A DNA stretch of 7,228 bases, from NCBI GenBank assembly GCA_023436245.1, contig JAEZJZ010000061.1, forward strand, positions 1-7,228, written 5' to 3'. This stretch comes from Bacillota bacterium. Its GTDB lineage: Bacteria > Bacillota > UBA994 > UBA5500. Shown here in pieces: positions 1-5,533 of the stretch (position 1 is the stretch's first letter; every line of letters starts with the position of its first letter). Made by a program: the position numbers and the translations under genes. The notes below the pieces were generated by a model. That model worked only from the letters and a program-made list of their open reading frames with translations, had not been told where the DNA came from and made no database searches.

Positions 1-887
1 ATCTACACCTGAAGGGACTGCGGGAATTTGGTGTCTCCATCAAGGAACAACATGGTTACATAACGGCTTACGCCAACAAGTTGCGGGGAGCGTCCATTCA
101 CCTGGATTATCCAAGCGTGGGAGCCACCGAGAATCTGATGATGGCTGCATCCTTGGCCAGTAGCCGGTCGACGATCAGCAATGCGGCCAAGGAGCCCGAA
201 ATCGTGGACTTGCAGAATTTCCTGAATGCGATGGGGGCCAATGTGAAGGGCGCCGGCACAGACACCATCCGCGTAGAAGGTGTGCCGAAGCTGCACGGAG
301 CTGACCATACCATCATTCCGGACCGCATCATTGCTGGTACATACCTCTTGGCTGGTGCAATCACCGGAGGGCGAGTCACGGTGGAGAACGTCATCCCGGA
401 ACACCTGGAATCGCTTCTGGCCAAGTTGAGGGAGATGGGAGCCGAGGTGCTGGTCAACGAGGACTCAATCACGGTTGGGGCAACCGAACGTTTGCAGGCC
501 ATTGAGTCACTGCGGACACTGCCCTATCCCGGTTTCCCGACCGATCTGCAGGCGCCGATGATGGCCCTGCTCTGCCTCGCTCACGGCACCAGCATTGTCA
601 CCGAGACAGTGTTTGAGAGCCGGTTCAAGCACGTCGATGAACTGCGGCGCATGGGCGCCAACATCAAGGTCAATGAGCGTACTGCGGTGATCCGGGGAGT
701 ACCTAACCTGACCAGCGCCAATGTGACGGCGACTGATCTGCGGGCAGGCGCAGCACTCGTCCTGGCCGCTTTGGCTGCAGAGGGCTTGACCGTGATCGAT
801 CACGTTCATCACATCTACCGTGGTTACGAGCACCTGCAAGAAAACCTCACTGCAATTGGCGCGCGAGTGGAGTGCATCGGGAGCTAA
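1..887 (+). CDS. murA: UDP-N-acetylglucosamine 1-carboxyvinyltransferase (MurA), 5'-truncated by window edge
   Basis: This is the C-terminal 294 residues of MurA, the cytoplasmic enzyme that transfers enolpyruvate from PEP to UDP-GlcNAc in the first committed step of peptidoglycan synthesis. The reading frame is open from base 3; bases 1-2 end a cut codon. Visible family landmarks, numbered from base 3, are the SVGATEN segment, NAAKEPEIVDL, PTDLQAP with Asp181, TDLRA with Asp245, and RGYEHL with Arg273. Their spacings (64 and 28 residues) equal those between E. coli MurA Asp305, Asp369 and Arg397, so about 124 N-terminal residues are missing. The missing part would hold the PEP-binding Cys (Cys115 in E. 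coli; Asp in fosfomycin-resistant forms), so fosfomycin sensitivity cannot be judged. The gene ends in TAA, and 207 bp separate it from ftsQ. Many Firmicutes carry two MurA paralogues; which one this is cannot be told from the fragment. Identification is firm. Confidence 0.97.
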   Translation, partial: LHLKGLREFGVSIKEQHGYITAYANKLRGASIHLDYPSVGATENLMMAASLASSRSTISNAAKEPEIVDLQNFLNAMGANVKGAGTDTIRVEGVPKLHGADHTIIPDRIIAGTYLLAGAITGGRVTVENVIPEHLESLLAKLREMGAEVLVNEDSITVGATERLQAIESLRTLPYPGFPTDLQAPMMALLCLAHGTSIVTETVFESRFKHVDELRRMGANIKVNERTAVIRGVPNLTSANVTATDLRAGAALVLAALAAEGLTVIDHVHHIYRGYEHLQENLTAIGARVECIGS

Positions 888-989
888 ACCCAGAGACAAA
901 TGGCCGTAAAATGGGATGTTATGGTGTATTGGGTAGGCGAATCCACTACACGAAATGGTCTTGGTGTGCTAATCTTGTGCTAGGCAGGG

Positions 990-1031
990 GTCAAGTCTCA
1001 AACCATATCACCAATTGGAGTGAGACTTGAC
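990..1031. repeat. Perfect 11-bp inverted repeat, REP/MITE-like, in the murA-ftsQ spacer
   Basis: GTCAAGTCTCA at 990-1000 is the exact reverse complement of TGAGACTTGAC at 1021-1031. The 20-nt centre itself contains the palindrome CCAATTGG (1011-1018). The left arm is preceded by GGG, giving GGGGTCAAGTCT, which from memory resembles termini of REP-type elements linked to IS200-like (Y1/RAYT) transposases; that link is inference. There is no T-run after the right arm, and the loop is long, so a simple intrinsic terminator for murA is unlikely. The right arm contains TTGACG, but no good -10 lies at the right distance. It could instead be an operator. Confidence 0.6.
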
Positions 1032-1077
1032 GCCGTATGATAGTGTTCGGTTGATGAAGTACAAGTATAAGTCAAAT

Positions 1078-1085
1078 AGGGAGGG
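1078..1085 (+). promoter_or_regulatory. Ribosome binding site deciding the GTG start of ftsQ
   Basis: The purine run AGGGAGGG ends 9 nt before GTG 1095. A nearer ATG at 1088 leaves only 2 nt and reads in a frame with no FtsQ similarity, so the non-ATG start is preferred. Confidence 0.7.
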
Positions 1086-1094
1086 CAATGGGTT

Positions 1095-1820
1095 GTGAAA
1101 GTAGGCAAAAAACTGAAGCTTGCCTTTCTAGCTCTATTGCTCCTTCTTTCTTGCTGGCAGGCTGTACAAGCTCCCTGGTTTCTGGCCATCAAGCAGATTG
1201 AAGTGAAGAATATCAGTGTCCTCAGTCCCTGGCAAGTGGAGCAGTTGGCTGGAATCAGTCGCGGCATGAGCCTGCTGAAGATCGATTTGGGTCAGATTGA
1301 GTCACGTCTGGAAGCGGACAAGCGCATTCTGGCCGCGAACGTCCGGCGGAGGCTACCCAGCACGCTGGTGATCACCATTGAAGAGAACGTTGGGGTGGCA
1401 GCTGTACCGTATTTCAGCAATTGGCTGGAAGTGGATCAAGAAGGGCGAGTGCTGGCGGTGACCACGCAGTTCGCTTCGCTGAACTTGCCGGTAGTGACCG
1501 GGCTGCAGCAAGCGGTGGTGAAGGTGGGCGATAAACTCTCTGATGAGTTGGGTTGGGCGGCAGCAGCCGCATGTCTGACGGCCATGCCTCCGGAGTTGTC
1601 CAGTGAAATTTCGGAGATCAATGTCAGCGACCCGAATCTGATTGTGCTCTATTCCCGGGATCCTCTGCGAATTGTCGTCGGCGATAAGAACAATCTGGAG
1701 AACAAATTCTCGGCACTCAGCAGTATGTTGACGAGAATCAGGGCTGATCAGAAGGAGTCCTTCTCGTCAGGACAACTGGACGTCAGTAGTGGCAAGGCTG
1801 TGTTTAGTGAGGATAGATGA
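1095..1820 (+). CDS. ftsQ: Cell division protein FtsQ/DivIB (POTRA-domain membrane protein)
   Basis: This is a bitopic membrane protein of 241 residues, called FtsQ in Gram-negatives and DivIB in Bacillus. In the known complex it joins FtsL and DivIC (FtsB) at mid-cell and regulates the septal wall synthase. The sequence shows a short basic cytoplasmic tail (residues 1-8), one hydrophobic span (about 9-30), a POTRA domain (about 30-98) starting at IKQIEVKNIS and containing the typical RRRLPSTLVITIEE strand, and then the FtsQ/DivIB beta domain (about 99-225). Length is near the family norm. The GTG start at 1095 is chosen because AGGGAGGG at 1078-1085 is well placed; the ATG at 1088 is in another frame. 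The next gene follows 18 bp downstream. Its position between murA and the DUF881 gene supports the call. The hydrophobic segment ends in LLSC, faintly like a lipobox, but I read it as a membrane anchor. Confidence 0.92.
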   Translation: MKVGKKLKLAFLALLLLLSCWQAVQAPWFLAIKQIEVKNISVLSPWQVEQLAGISRGMSLLKIDLGQIESRLEADKRILAANVRRRLPSTLVITIEENVGVAAVPYFSNWLEVDQEGRVLAVTTQFASLNLPVVTGLQQAVVKVGDKLSDELGWAAAAACLTAMPPELSSEISEINVSDPNLIVLYSRDPLRIVVGDKNNLENKFSALSSMLTRIRADQKESFSSGQLDVSSGKAVFSEDR

Positions 1821-1838
1821 GACTTAGGAGCTGAGAAC

Positions 1839-2558
1839 ATGAAGACAAAGGCACAGCTAACAATTTCGTTGGTGGCGCTCGTTGTAGGGCTATTGATTGC
1901 TGTTCAATTACGGTCAGCCACTCAAGTGGACAACGCCTTCCCGGATCTCCGCATCAGTGAGATGCGCTCGGTGTTGATGGAAACGATCACCCAGAACCAA
2001 CTGCTCGGTAAGGATCTAGAGGACATGCGGCAGAAGGTGCAGCAGTATGAGCAGGCAACCCTCAAGGGCGAGAGCTCGATGCAGGTGATTCAGGCCGAAT
2101 TGGAGAGCGCACGTATGTTGGCCGGATTGGTTGACGTGCAGGGCCCAGGTTTGGTAATCACCCTCACTGACAGTCAGGCCACTTCCATGCCAGGAGATAA
2201 TCCCAACGTTTACCTGATTCATGACGAAGATCTGCTCAAGCTGGTGAATGTCTTAGCCGCAGCAGGGGCGGAGGCGTTCTCCATCAATGACCAACGGCTG
2301 TTGGCTACTTCGGAGATTCATTGTGCCGGCCCGACCATCTCCATCAACAACGTGCGAGTAGGTGCCCCCTTCGTAATCAAGGCAATCGGCAATCCTGAGA
2401 CGCTGGACAGTGCCCTGCGCATCCGTGAAGGGATTGTGGACACGCTGACCTACTTCGGTATCGGCATCACTGTGAAAAGAGAAACCGCGGTTCAAATTCC
2501 CGCTTACAAGCGGCCTATTCGGTTCGATTACGCTATACCGGTTACTGGAGGCAAATAG
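1839..2558 (+). CDS. DUF881 family membrane protein (YlxW/YlxX-like)
   Basis: This is a 239-residue protein of the DUF881 family, whose Bacillus members YlxW and YlxX lie in the same place between divIB and sbp. The biochemical role is not established; a division or envelope role is inferred from context only. The sequence shows one N-terminal membrane span (about residues 7-24), a heptad-like, Gln/Glu-rich helical region likely to form a coiled coil (about 38-93), and a C-terminal DUF881 domain outside the membrane (about 98-236). The domain opens with VQGPGLVITLTDS and contains the family hallmarks HDEDLLKLVNVL and AGAEAFSINDQRL. AGGAG at 1826-1830 lies 8 nt before the ATG. It is 18 bp from ftsQ and is followed one base after its stop by sbp, so it is clearly co-transcribed. 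Only one DUF881 gene is present, whereas Bacillus has two in tandem. Confidence 0.93.
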   Translation: MKTKAQLTISLVALVVGLLIAVQLRSATQVDNAFPDLRISEMRSVLMETITQNQLLGKDLEDMRQKVQQYEQATLKGESSMQVIQAELESARMLAGLVDVQGPGLVITLTDSQATSMPGDNPNVYLIHDEDLLKLVNVLAAAGAEAFSINDQRLLATSEIHCAGPTISINNVRVGAPFVIKAIGNPETLDSALRIREGIVDTLTYFGIGITVKRETAVQIPAYKRPIRFDYAIPVTGGK

Positions 2559-2559
2559 T

Positions 2560-2898
2560 ATGTGGTTACCGATGCTTGCACTGGTGCTGGGCTTTTTGAT
2601 TGGGTATTTGGCCAAAGTCAGCATTCCGGCTGCCTTGGCCACCTACATGTCGGTTGCTCTGCTGGCCGCATTGGACTCCGTGTTCGGCGGAATCAGGGCG
2701 ACGCTTGAGAGTAAGTATGATAATCTGATCTTCCTGACAGGTTTCTTCTCGAACACTCTGCTGGCCGGAGTGCTGGCTTTCCTGGGCGATAAGCTGGGCG
2801 TTAACCTCTATATGGCCGCCATTTTTGTCTTCGGAGTGCGCCTGTTTCAGAACCTGGCGATGGTCAGGCGCATTCTGATTGAGCGGTGGCGCAGCTGA
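2560..2898 (+). CDS. sbp: Small basic family protein Sbp (DUF1290)
   Basis: This is a 112-residue, strongly hydrophobic protein matching the Sbp/DUF1290 family, found next to ftsA in many Firmicutes and Actinobacteria; the molecular function is unknown. Four membrane segments can be drawn at about residues 2-18, 25-42, 57-76 and 82-100. They flank the conserved loop LDSVFGGIRATLE (residues 38-50), the most recognisable family motif. The C-terminus is basic (MVRRILIERWRS), which explains the family name. The ATG starts one base after the DUF881 stop codon, with GGAGG at 2547-2551 lying inside the preceding gene, so translation is probably coupled. Length is usual for the family. A 215-bp spacer with promoters separates it from ftsA, so it may be the last gene of the upstream transcript or be read through. 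Confidence 0.93.
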   Translation: MWLPMLALVLGFLIGYLAKVSIPAALATYMSVALLAALDSVFGGIRATLESKYDNLIFLTGFFSNTLLAGVLAFLGDKLGVNLYMAAIFVFGVRLFQNLAMVRRILIERWRS

Positions 2899-2909
2899 TT
2901 GCAGCAGCC

Positions 2910-2938
2910 TTGTCAATTGACAGGGCTTATTGTATGAT
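2910..2938 (+). promoter_or_regulatory. Candidate sigma-A promoter upstream of ftsAZ, with palindrome over the -35
   Basis: TTGTCA (2910-2915) and TATGAT (2933-2938) are 17 bp apart; each is one base off consensus. Transcription would start near 2945, leaving a leader of about 170 nt before ftsA. The -35 sits inside the perfect 12-bp palindrome TGTCAATTGACA (2911-2922), a possible operator. TTGTCAA also resembles a Spo0A box (TTTGTCRAA), at 7 of 9 positions. Confidence 0.55.
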
Positions 2939-3002
2939 CCGAGAAAGCTTGGGTCTAGTGCCTGAAATATGCCCAAAAACGTGATAAATTCCTCAGTTTG
3001 TG

Positions 3003-3031
3003 AGAGGAACCTTGTACGTCACGTGGAATTA
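3003..3031 (+). promoter_or_regulatory. Candidate sigma-H promoter for ftsA-ftsZ
   Basis: AGAGGAACC (3003-3011) matches the sigma-H -35 consensus RNAGGAWWW at seven of nine positions. GTGGAATTA (3023-3031) matches the -10 consensus RNNGAATWW at all positions. The 11-bp gap is the usual one. In B. subtilis one of the ftsAZ promoters is sigma-H dependent, which raises ftsAZ expression for polar septation. The predicted start is near 3038, about 75 nt before ftsA. The consensus is from memory and no expression data are available. Confidence 0.6.
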
Positions 3032-3067
3032 ATAAGGTATGTCATTGGAGTTTAAGTGATAGTACAG

Positions 3068-3080
3068 CCTATGGCATAGG
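3068..3080. repeat. 13-bp perfect palindrome in the ftsA leader
   Basis: CCTATG (3068-3073) and CATAGG (3075-3080) are exact reverse complements around a single G. It lies downstream of both predicted promoters and 33 bp before the ftsA start. The one-base centre makes it better suited to binding a dimeric protein on DNA than to forming an RNA hairpin. No regulator is recognised. Confidence 0.45.
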
Positions 3081-3113
3081 AATAGCGAAAGAGCCCTGGC
3101 AGGAGGTGCGATA

Positions 3114-4340
3114 GTGGCCAGAAGGGAAATTGTCGCGGGTCTGGATATCGGTACTTCATTTGTACGTTGCGCCATCTGCGAAGTAGATCAACGTGGAGAC
3201 TCAAACATCATCGGTCTGGGCAGCAGTCCCTCACAGGGCATTAAGAAGGGGACGGTAGTCGACATCGAGAGCACAGTGCGCTGCATCGTGGATGCAGTGG
3301 AGCAGGCGCAGCGCATGGCTGGGGTCGAGGTGACCAGCGTCTATGTGGGCGTGCCCAATACTCATGCCTCTCTAATTGTCAATCGCGGGATAGTTGCTGT
3401 CTCCAGTGAGGACAAGGAGATCACTGAGGAAGACGTTGACCGTGTCTTGCAGGCGGCAAGAGTGATCAATCTGCCCAGCAATCGGGAGATTTTGGACGTA
3501 ATTCCTCGCCAGTTCATCATCGATGGTTATGAGGGAATCCGCTCACCAGCCGGAATGGCTGGCATTCGCTTGGAAGTGGAAGCCTTGTTGGTGACCGGTG
3601 TGATGACCTCGGTGCAGAATCTGATGCGCTGTGTGGAACGGGCTGGGTTGACTGTGGAGTCTTTGGTGCTTGACGCGATGGCTTTGGGGGAACTTGTGCT
3701 TTCACCGGACGAACGGGAACTCGGGGTGGTCCTGGCAGACATCGGCGGCGGCACTTGCGAGCTTGCCTACTACTACGGCGGTTCATTGCAGGCCATTGGC
3801 GCGGTCGCCTTGGGCGGCGATCACATCACCAGCGATATTGCCTACGGGCTGCGCACCAGCTTGGCCGTGGCAGAGAAGACCAAGGTGGAACTAGGAACGT
3901 TGCTGAATGTGCCGGAGGAGCGCCAGTTCAATATTCAGGATGTTGGCGGCCAGGAAAGCCGGGGAGTCTCGGTGCGCCGCTTAAGCAGCATCATCGAACC
4001 TCGCATCAATGAGATCTTCAGTTTCGTAGCTGATGAACTGCCGCGGATGAAGGTGCCGGAGAGCATTCCTTCCGGTCTGGTGTTGACCGGTGGCGTTTCC
4101 CATACCAAGGGATTGCCGCTCTACTTGCGGGAGTTCATGTCCTGTGGCGTCAGGCTCGCCCATGACGGCATCAGCGGCATGGAAGACAGTTCATACGCCA
4201 CGGCCATCGGTTTGGTGATGCATGGCATCAGGAGACAATCGGTCAGTGAGCAAACCAGATCTGGTCGGAGGGAGCGTCGCAACACTGGCGGCGGCTTCTT
4301 CTCTCGAGTCGTTGGTTGGTTCAAAGAAATGTGGGAGTAG
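3114..4340 (+). CDS. ftsA: Cell division protein FtsA
   Basis: FtsA is an actin-like ATPase that tethers FtsZ filaments to the cytoplasmic membrane and recruits later division proteins. The 408-residue product shows the actin/Hsp70 fold signatures in order: phosphate-1 motif GLDIGTS (residues 9-15), the SHS2/1C insertion (about 84-165), phosphate-2 motif DIGGGT (209-214), and the adenosine-binding LTGGVSHTKGL around Gly326-Gly327. A basic, Gly-rich linker (about 376-392) leads to the C-terminal amphipathic helix FFSRVVGWFKEMWE, the membrane-targeting sequence. The start is GTG at 3114, 7 nt after a strong GGAGG within AGGAGGTG (3101-3108). ftsZ follows after 19 bp, so the two form one transcript. 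The 215-bp upstream spacer carries a sigma-A-like and a sigma-H-like promoter, suggesting both vegetative and sporulation expression. Length and motifs are normal. Confidence 0.97.
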   Translation: MARREIVAGLDIGTSFVRCAICEVDQRGDSNIIGLGSSPSQGIKKGTVVDIESTVRCIVDAVEQAQRMAGVEVTSVYVGVPNTHASLIVNRGIVAVSSEDKEITEEDVDRVLQAARVINLPSNREILDVIPRQFIIDGYEGIRSPAGMAGIRLEVEALLVTGVMTSVQNLMRCVERAGLTVESLVLDAMALGELVLSPDERELGVVLADIGGGTCELAYYYGGSLQAIGAVALGGDHITSDIAYGLRTSLAVAEKTKVELGTLLNVPEERQFNIQDVGGQESRGVSVRRLSSIIEPRINEIFSFVADELPRMKVPESIPSGLVLTGGVSHTKGLPLYLREFMSCGVRLAHDGISGMEDSSYATAIGLVMHGIRRQSVSEQTRSGRRERRNTGGGFFSRVVGWFKEMWE

Positions 4341-4359
4341 CTAGGGGGAGGAAAAGGAC

Positions 4360-5406
4360 ATGCTGGAACTCGATATGGAAATAGAACAGTATGCTCGCAT
4401 TAAGGTGATTGGAGTCGGTGGTGGTGGCAGCAACGCGGTCAACCGCATGATCGAAGCCGGCCTGAAGGGCGTGGACTTCATCGCTGTCAACACAGATGCG
4501 CAAGCCTTGGCACGTTCCTTGGCCGCCCACAAGATTCAGATCGGCGAAAAGCTGACCCGTGGTTTGGGTGCCGGCGCTAATCCCGAAATCGGCATGAAGG
4601 CCGCAGAGGAGAGCCGGGAAGCTATTCAGCAGGCACTGCGCGGCTCTGACATGGTCTTTGTCACCGCCGGCATGGGTGGAGGCACGGGCACAGGTGCGGC
4701 GCCGCTGGTGGCTGCCGTGGCGCGTGAGCTCGGTGCTTTGACTGTGGGCGTCGTGACCAAACCGTTTACTTTTGAACAACGGCGGCGGATGACACAGGCG
4801 GAGAAGGGCATTGCCACCCTGAAGGAGAACGTGGACACGATCATCACCATCCCGAACGATCGCCTGTTGCAGGTTGTGGATAAGAACATGCCGATCATGC
4901 AGGCGTTCAAGGTCGCTGACGACGTGCTGCGCCAGGGTGTGCAGGGTATCTCTGACTTGATCGCTGTTCCGGGTCTGATTAACCTGGACTTTGCTGATGT
5001 GAAGACGATCATGACGCAGACCGGTTCAGCGCTGATGGGCATCGGTCAGTCTGCTGGCGAGAATCGCGCGGTTGAGGCTGCAAAGCAGGCCATTTCCAGC
5101 CCTCTGCTGGAGGCCTCTATCGAGGGCGCCAAGGGCGTTTTGCTCAGCGTCACCGGTGGAGTCAACCTCAGCTTGCATGAGGTGAACAAAGCAGCCGAGT
5201 TGATTTCTCAGGCAGTGGATGGCGACGCCAACTTCATCTTCGGCGCTGTCATCGATGAGAAGTTGCAGGATGAGATCCGCATCACTGTGATCGCCACCGG
5301 TTTTGACGGACAGCAGCGTGGGCAGGAGTTCCCAGAGCTAGAGATCAAGCCATTCCATGCGGCTAACGACCTCGACATCCCGGCGTTCATGCGGAGAAAG
5401 AGATAG
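4360..5406 (+). CDS. ftsZ: Cell division protein FtsZ
   Basis: FtsZ is the tubulin-like GTPase that polymerises into the cytokinetic ring. The 348-residue product has a short N-terminal tail, a GTPase domain from about residue 12 with the GVGGGGSNAVNRM loop, the tubulin signature GGGTGTG (106-112), the NLDFADV T7 loop with catalytic Asp210 and Asp213 (208-214), and a C-terminal domain ending near ITVIATGFD (308-316). The tail carries the conserved terminal peptide DIPAFMRRKR (339-348), which binds FtsA and other partners. The linker between core and terminal peptide is only about 20 residues, clearly shorter than the roughly 50 of B. subtilis. The ATG at 4360 has GGAGG at 4347-4351 (8-nt gap); an in-frame ATG at 4375 has no comparable site. 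A terminator follows directly, so the ftsAZ transcript should end here and not run into spoIIGA. Confidence 0.98.
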   Translation: MLELDMEIEQYARIKVIGVGGGGSNAVNRMIEAGLKGVDFIAVNTDAQALARSLAAHKIQIGEKLTRGLGAGANPEIGMKAAEESREAIQQALRGSDMVFVTAGMGGGTGTGAAPLVAAVARELGALTVGVVTKPFTFEQRRRMTQAEKGIATLKENVDTIITIPNDRLLQVVDKNMPIMQAFKVADDVLRQGVQGISDLIAVPGLINLDFADVKTIMTQTGSALMGIGQSAGENRAVEAAKQAISSPLLEASIEGAKGVLLSVTGGVNLSLHEVNKAAELISQAVDGDANFIFGAVIDEKLQDEIRITVIATGFDGQQRGQEFPELEIKPFHAANDLDIPAFMRRKR

Positions 5407-5414
5407 CAGGTTTC

Positions 5415-5446
5415 AAACACTCCCGATTGTTCGGGGGTGTTTTTTT
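5415..5446 (+). terminator. Intrinsic terminator after ftsZ
   Basis: A 12-bp stem pairs 5415-5426 with 5431-5442 around a TTGT loop; the only imperfection is a G-U wobble (5421 with 5436). It is followed at once by a T-run to 5446. It begins 8 bp after the ftsZ stop and separates the division operon from the sporulation operon. Confidence 0.9.
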
Positions 5447-5466
5447 GCGCAGAAAAAAGAACATGC

Positions 5467-5486
5467 ATCGACAGCGTCCTTTGACA
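5467..5486 (-). promoter_or_regulatory. Candidate tandem Spo0A boxes upstream of spoIIGA
   Basis: On the minus strand TGTCAAA (complement of 5480-5486) fits the Spo0A core TGTCRAA fully, and TGTCGAT (complement of 5467-5473) fits with one mismatch. They are in the same orientation, 13 bp apart, and the proximal one overlaps the -35 of the promoter below. In B. subtilis spoIIG, Spo0A sites similarly reach the -35. The flanking bases match poorly, so this is suggestive only. Confidence 0.45.
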
Positions 5487-5513
5487 TTTTCCACGCCCGG
5501 GCCCTCCTATAAT
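5481..5513 (+). promoter_or_regulatory. Long-spacer sigma-A promoter of spoIIGA-sigE (spoIIG-type)
   Basis: A perfect TTGACA (5481-5486) and a perfect TATAAT (5508-5513) are 21 bp apart, about 4 bp more than sigma-A holoenzyme normally accepts. The Spo0A-activated spoIIG and spoIIE promoters of B. subtilis have the same peculiarity (21-22 bp), which makes them silent until Spo0A~P acts. Transcription would begin near 5520, immediately before the ribosome binding site at 5521-5526, leaving a very short leader. Confidence 0.75.
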
Positions 5514-5520
5514 GGAAATA

Positions 5521-5526
5521 AGGGGG
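5521..5526 (+). promoter_or_regulatory. Ribosome binding site deciding the ATG start of spoIIGA
   Basis: AGGGGG ends 7 nt before ATG 5534 but only 1 nt before the in-frame TTG at 5528, so ATG is the plausible start. Starting there also gives the usual family N-terminus (MEVYIDLLFLVNF). Confidence 0.7.
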
Positions 5527-5533
5527 CTTGCCC

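Noticed and set aside
911..1030. Small open frame of about 39 codons starting at ATG 911 in the murA-ftsQ spacer
   Set aside because: It has no ribosome binding site before it, its composition looks random and it runs into the inverted repeat. Nothing supports translation.
990..1031. Inverted repeat read as the murA terminator
   Set aside because: The loop is 20 nt, the stem is not GC-rich and no T-run follows.
1095..1154. Lipoprotein reading of the FtsQ N-terminus (LLSC at Cys20)
   Set aside because: Leu at the -2 position is a poor lipobox, and the family uses an uncleaved membrane span directly before the POTRA domain.
2917..2938. TTGACA (2917-2922) paired with TATGAT (2933-2938) as a promoter
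   Set aside because: The gap is only 10 bp. TTGTCA at 2910-2915 gives the proper 17 bp with the same -10.
4321..4779. Minus-strand open frame of 152 codons across the ftsA-ftsZ junction
   Set aside because: It mirrors the strongly conserved FtsZ coding frame, shows no recognisable family and has no start signals. Similar antisense frames opposite murA, sbp, ftsZ and sigE were rejected for the same reason.
5528..5530. TTG start for spoIIGA, two codons upstream of the ATG
   Set aside because: It lies 1 nt from the ribosome binding site, too close for initiation, while ATG 5534 has a 7-nt gap.
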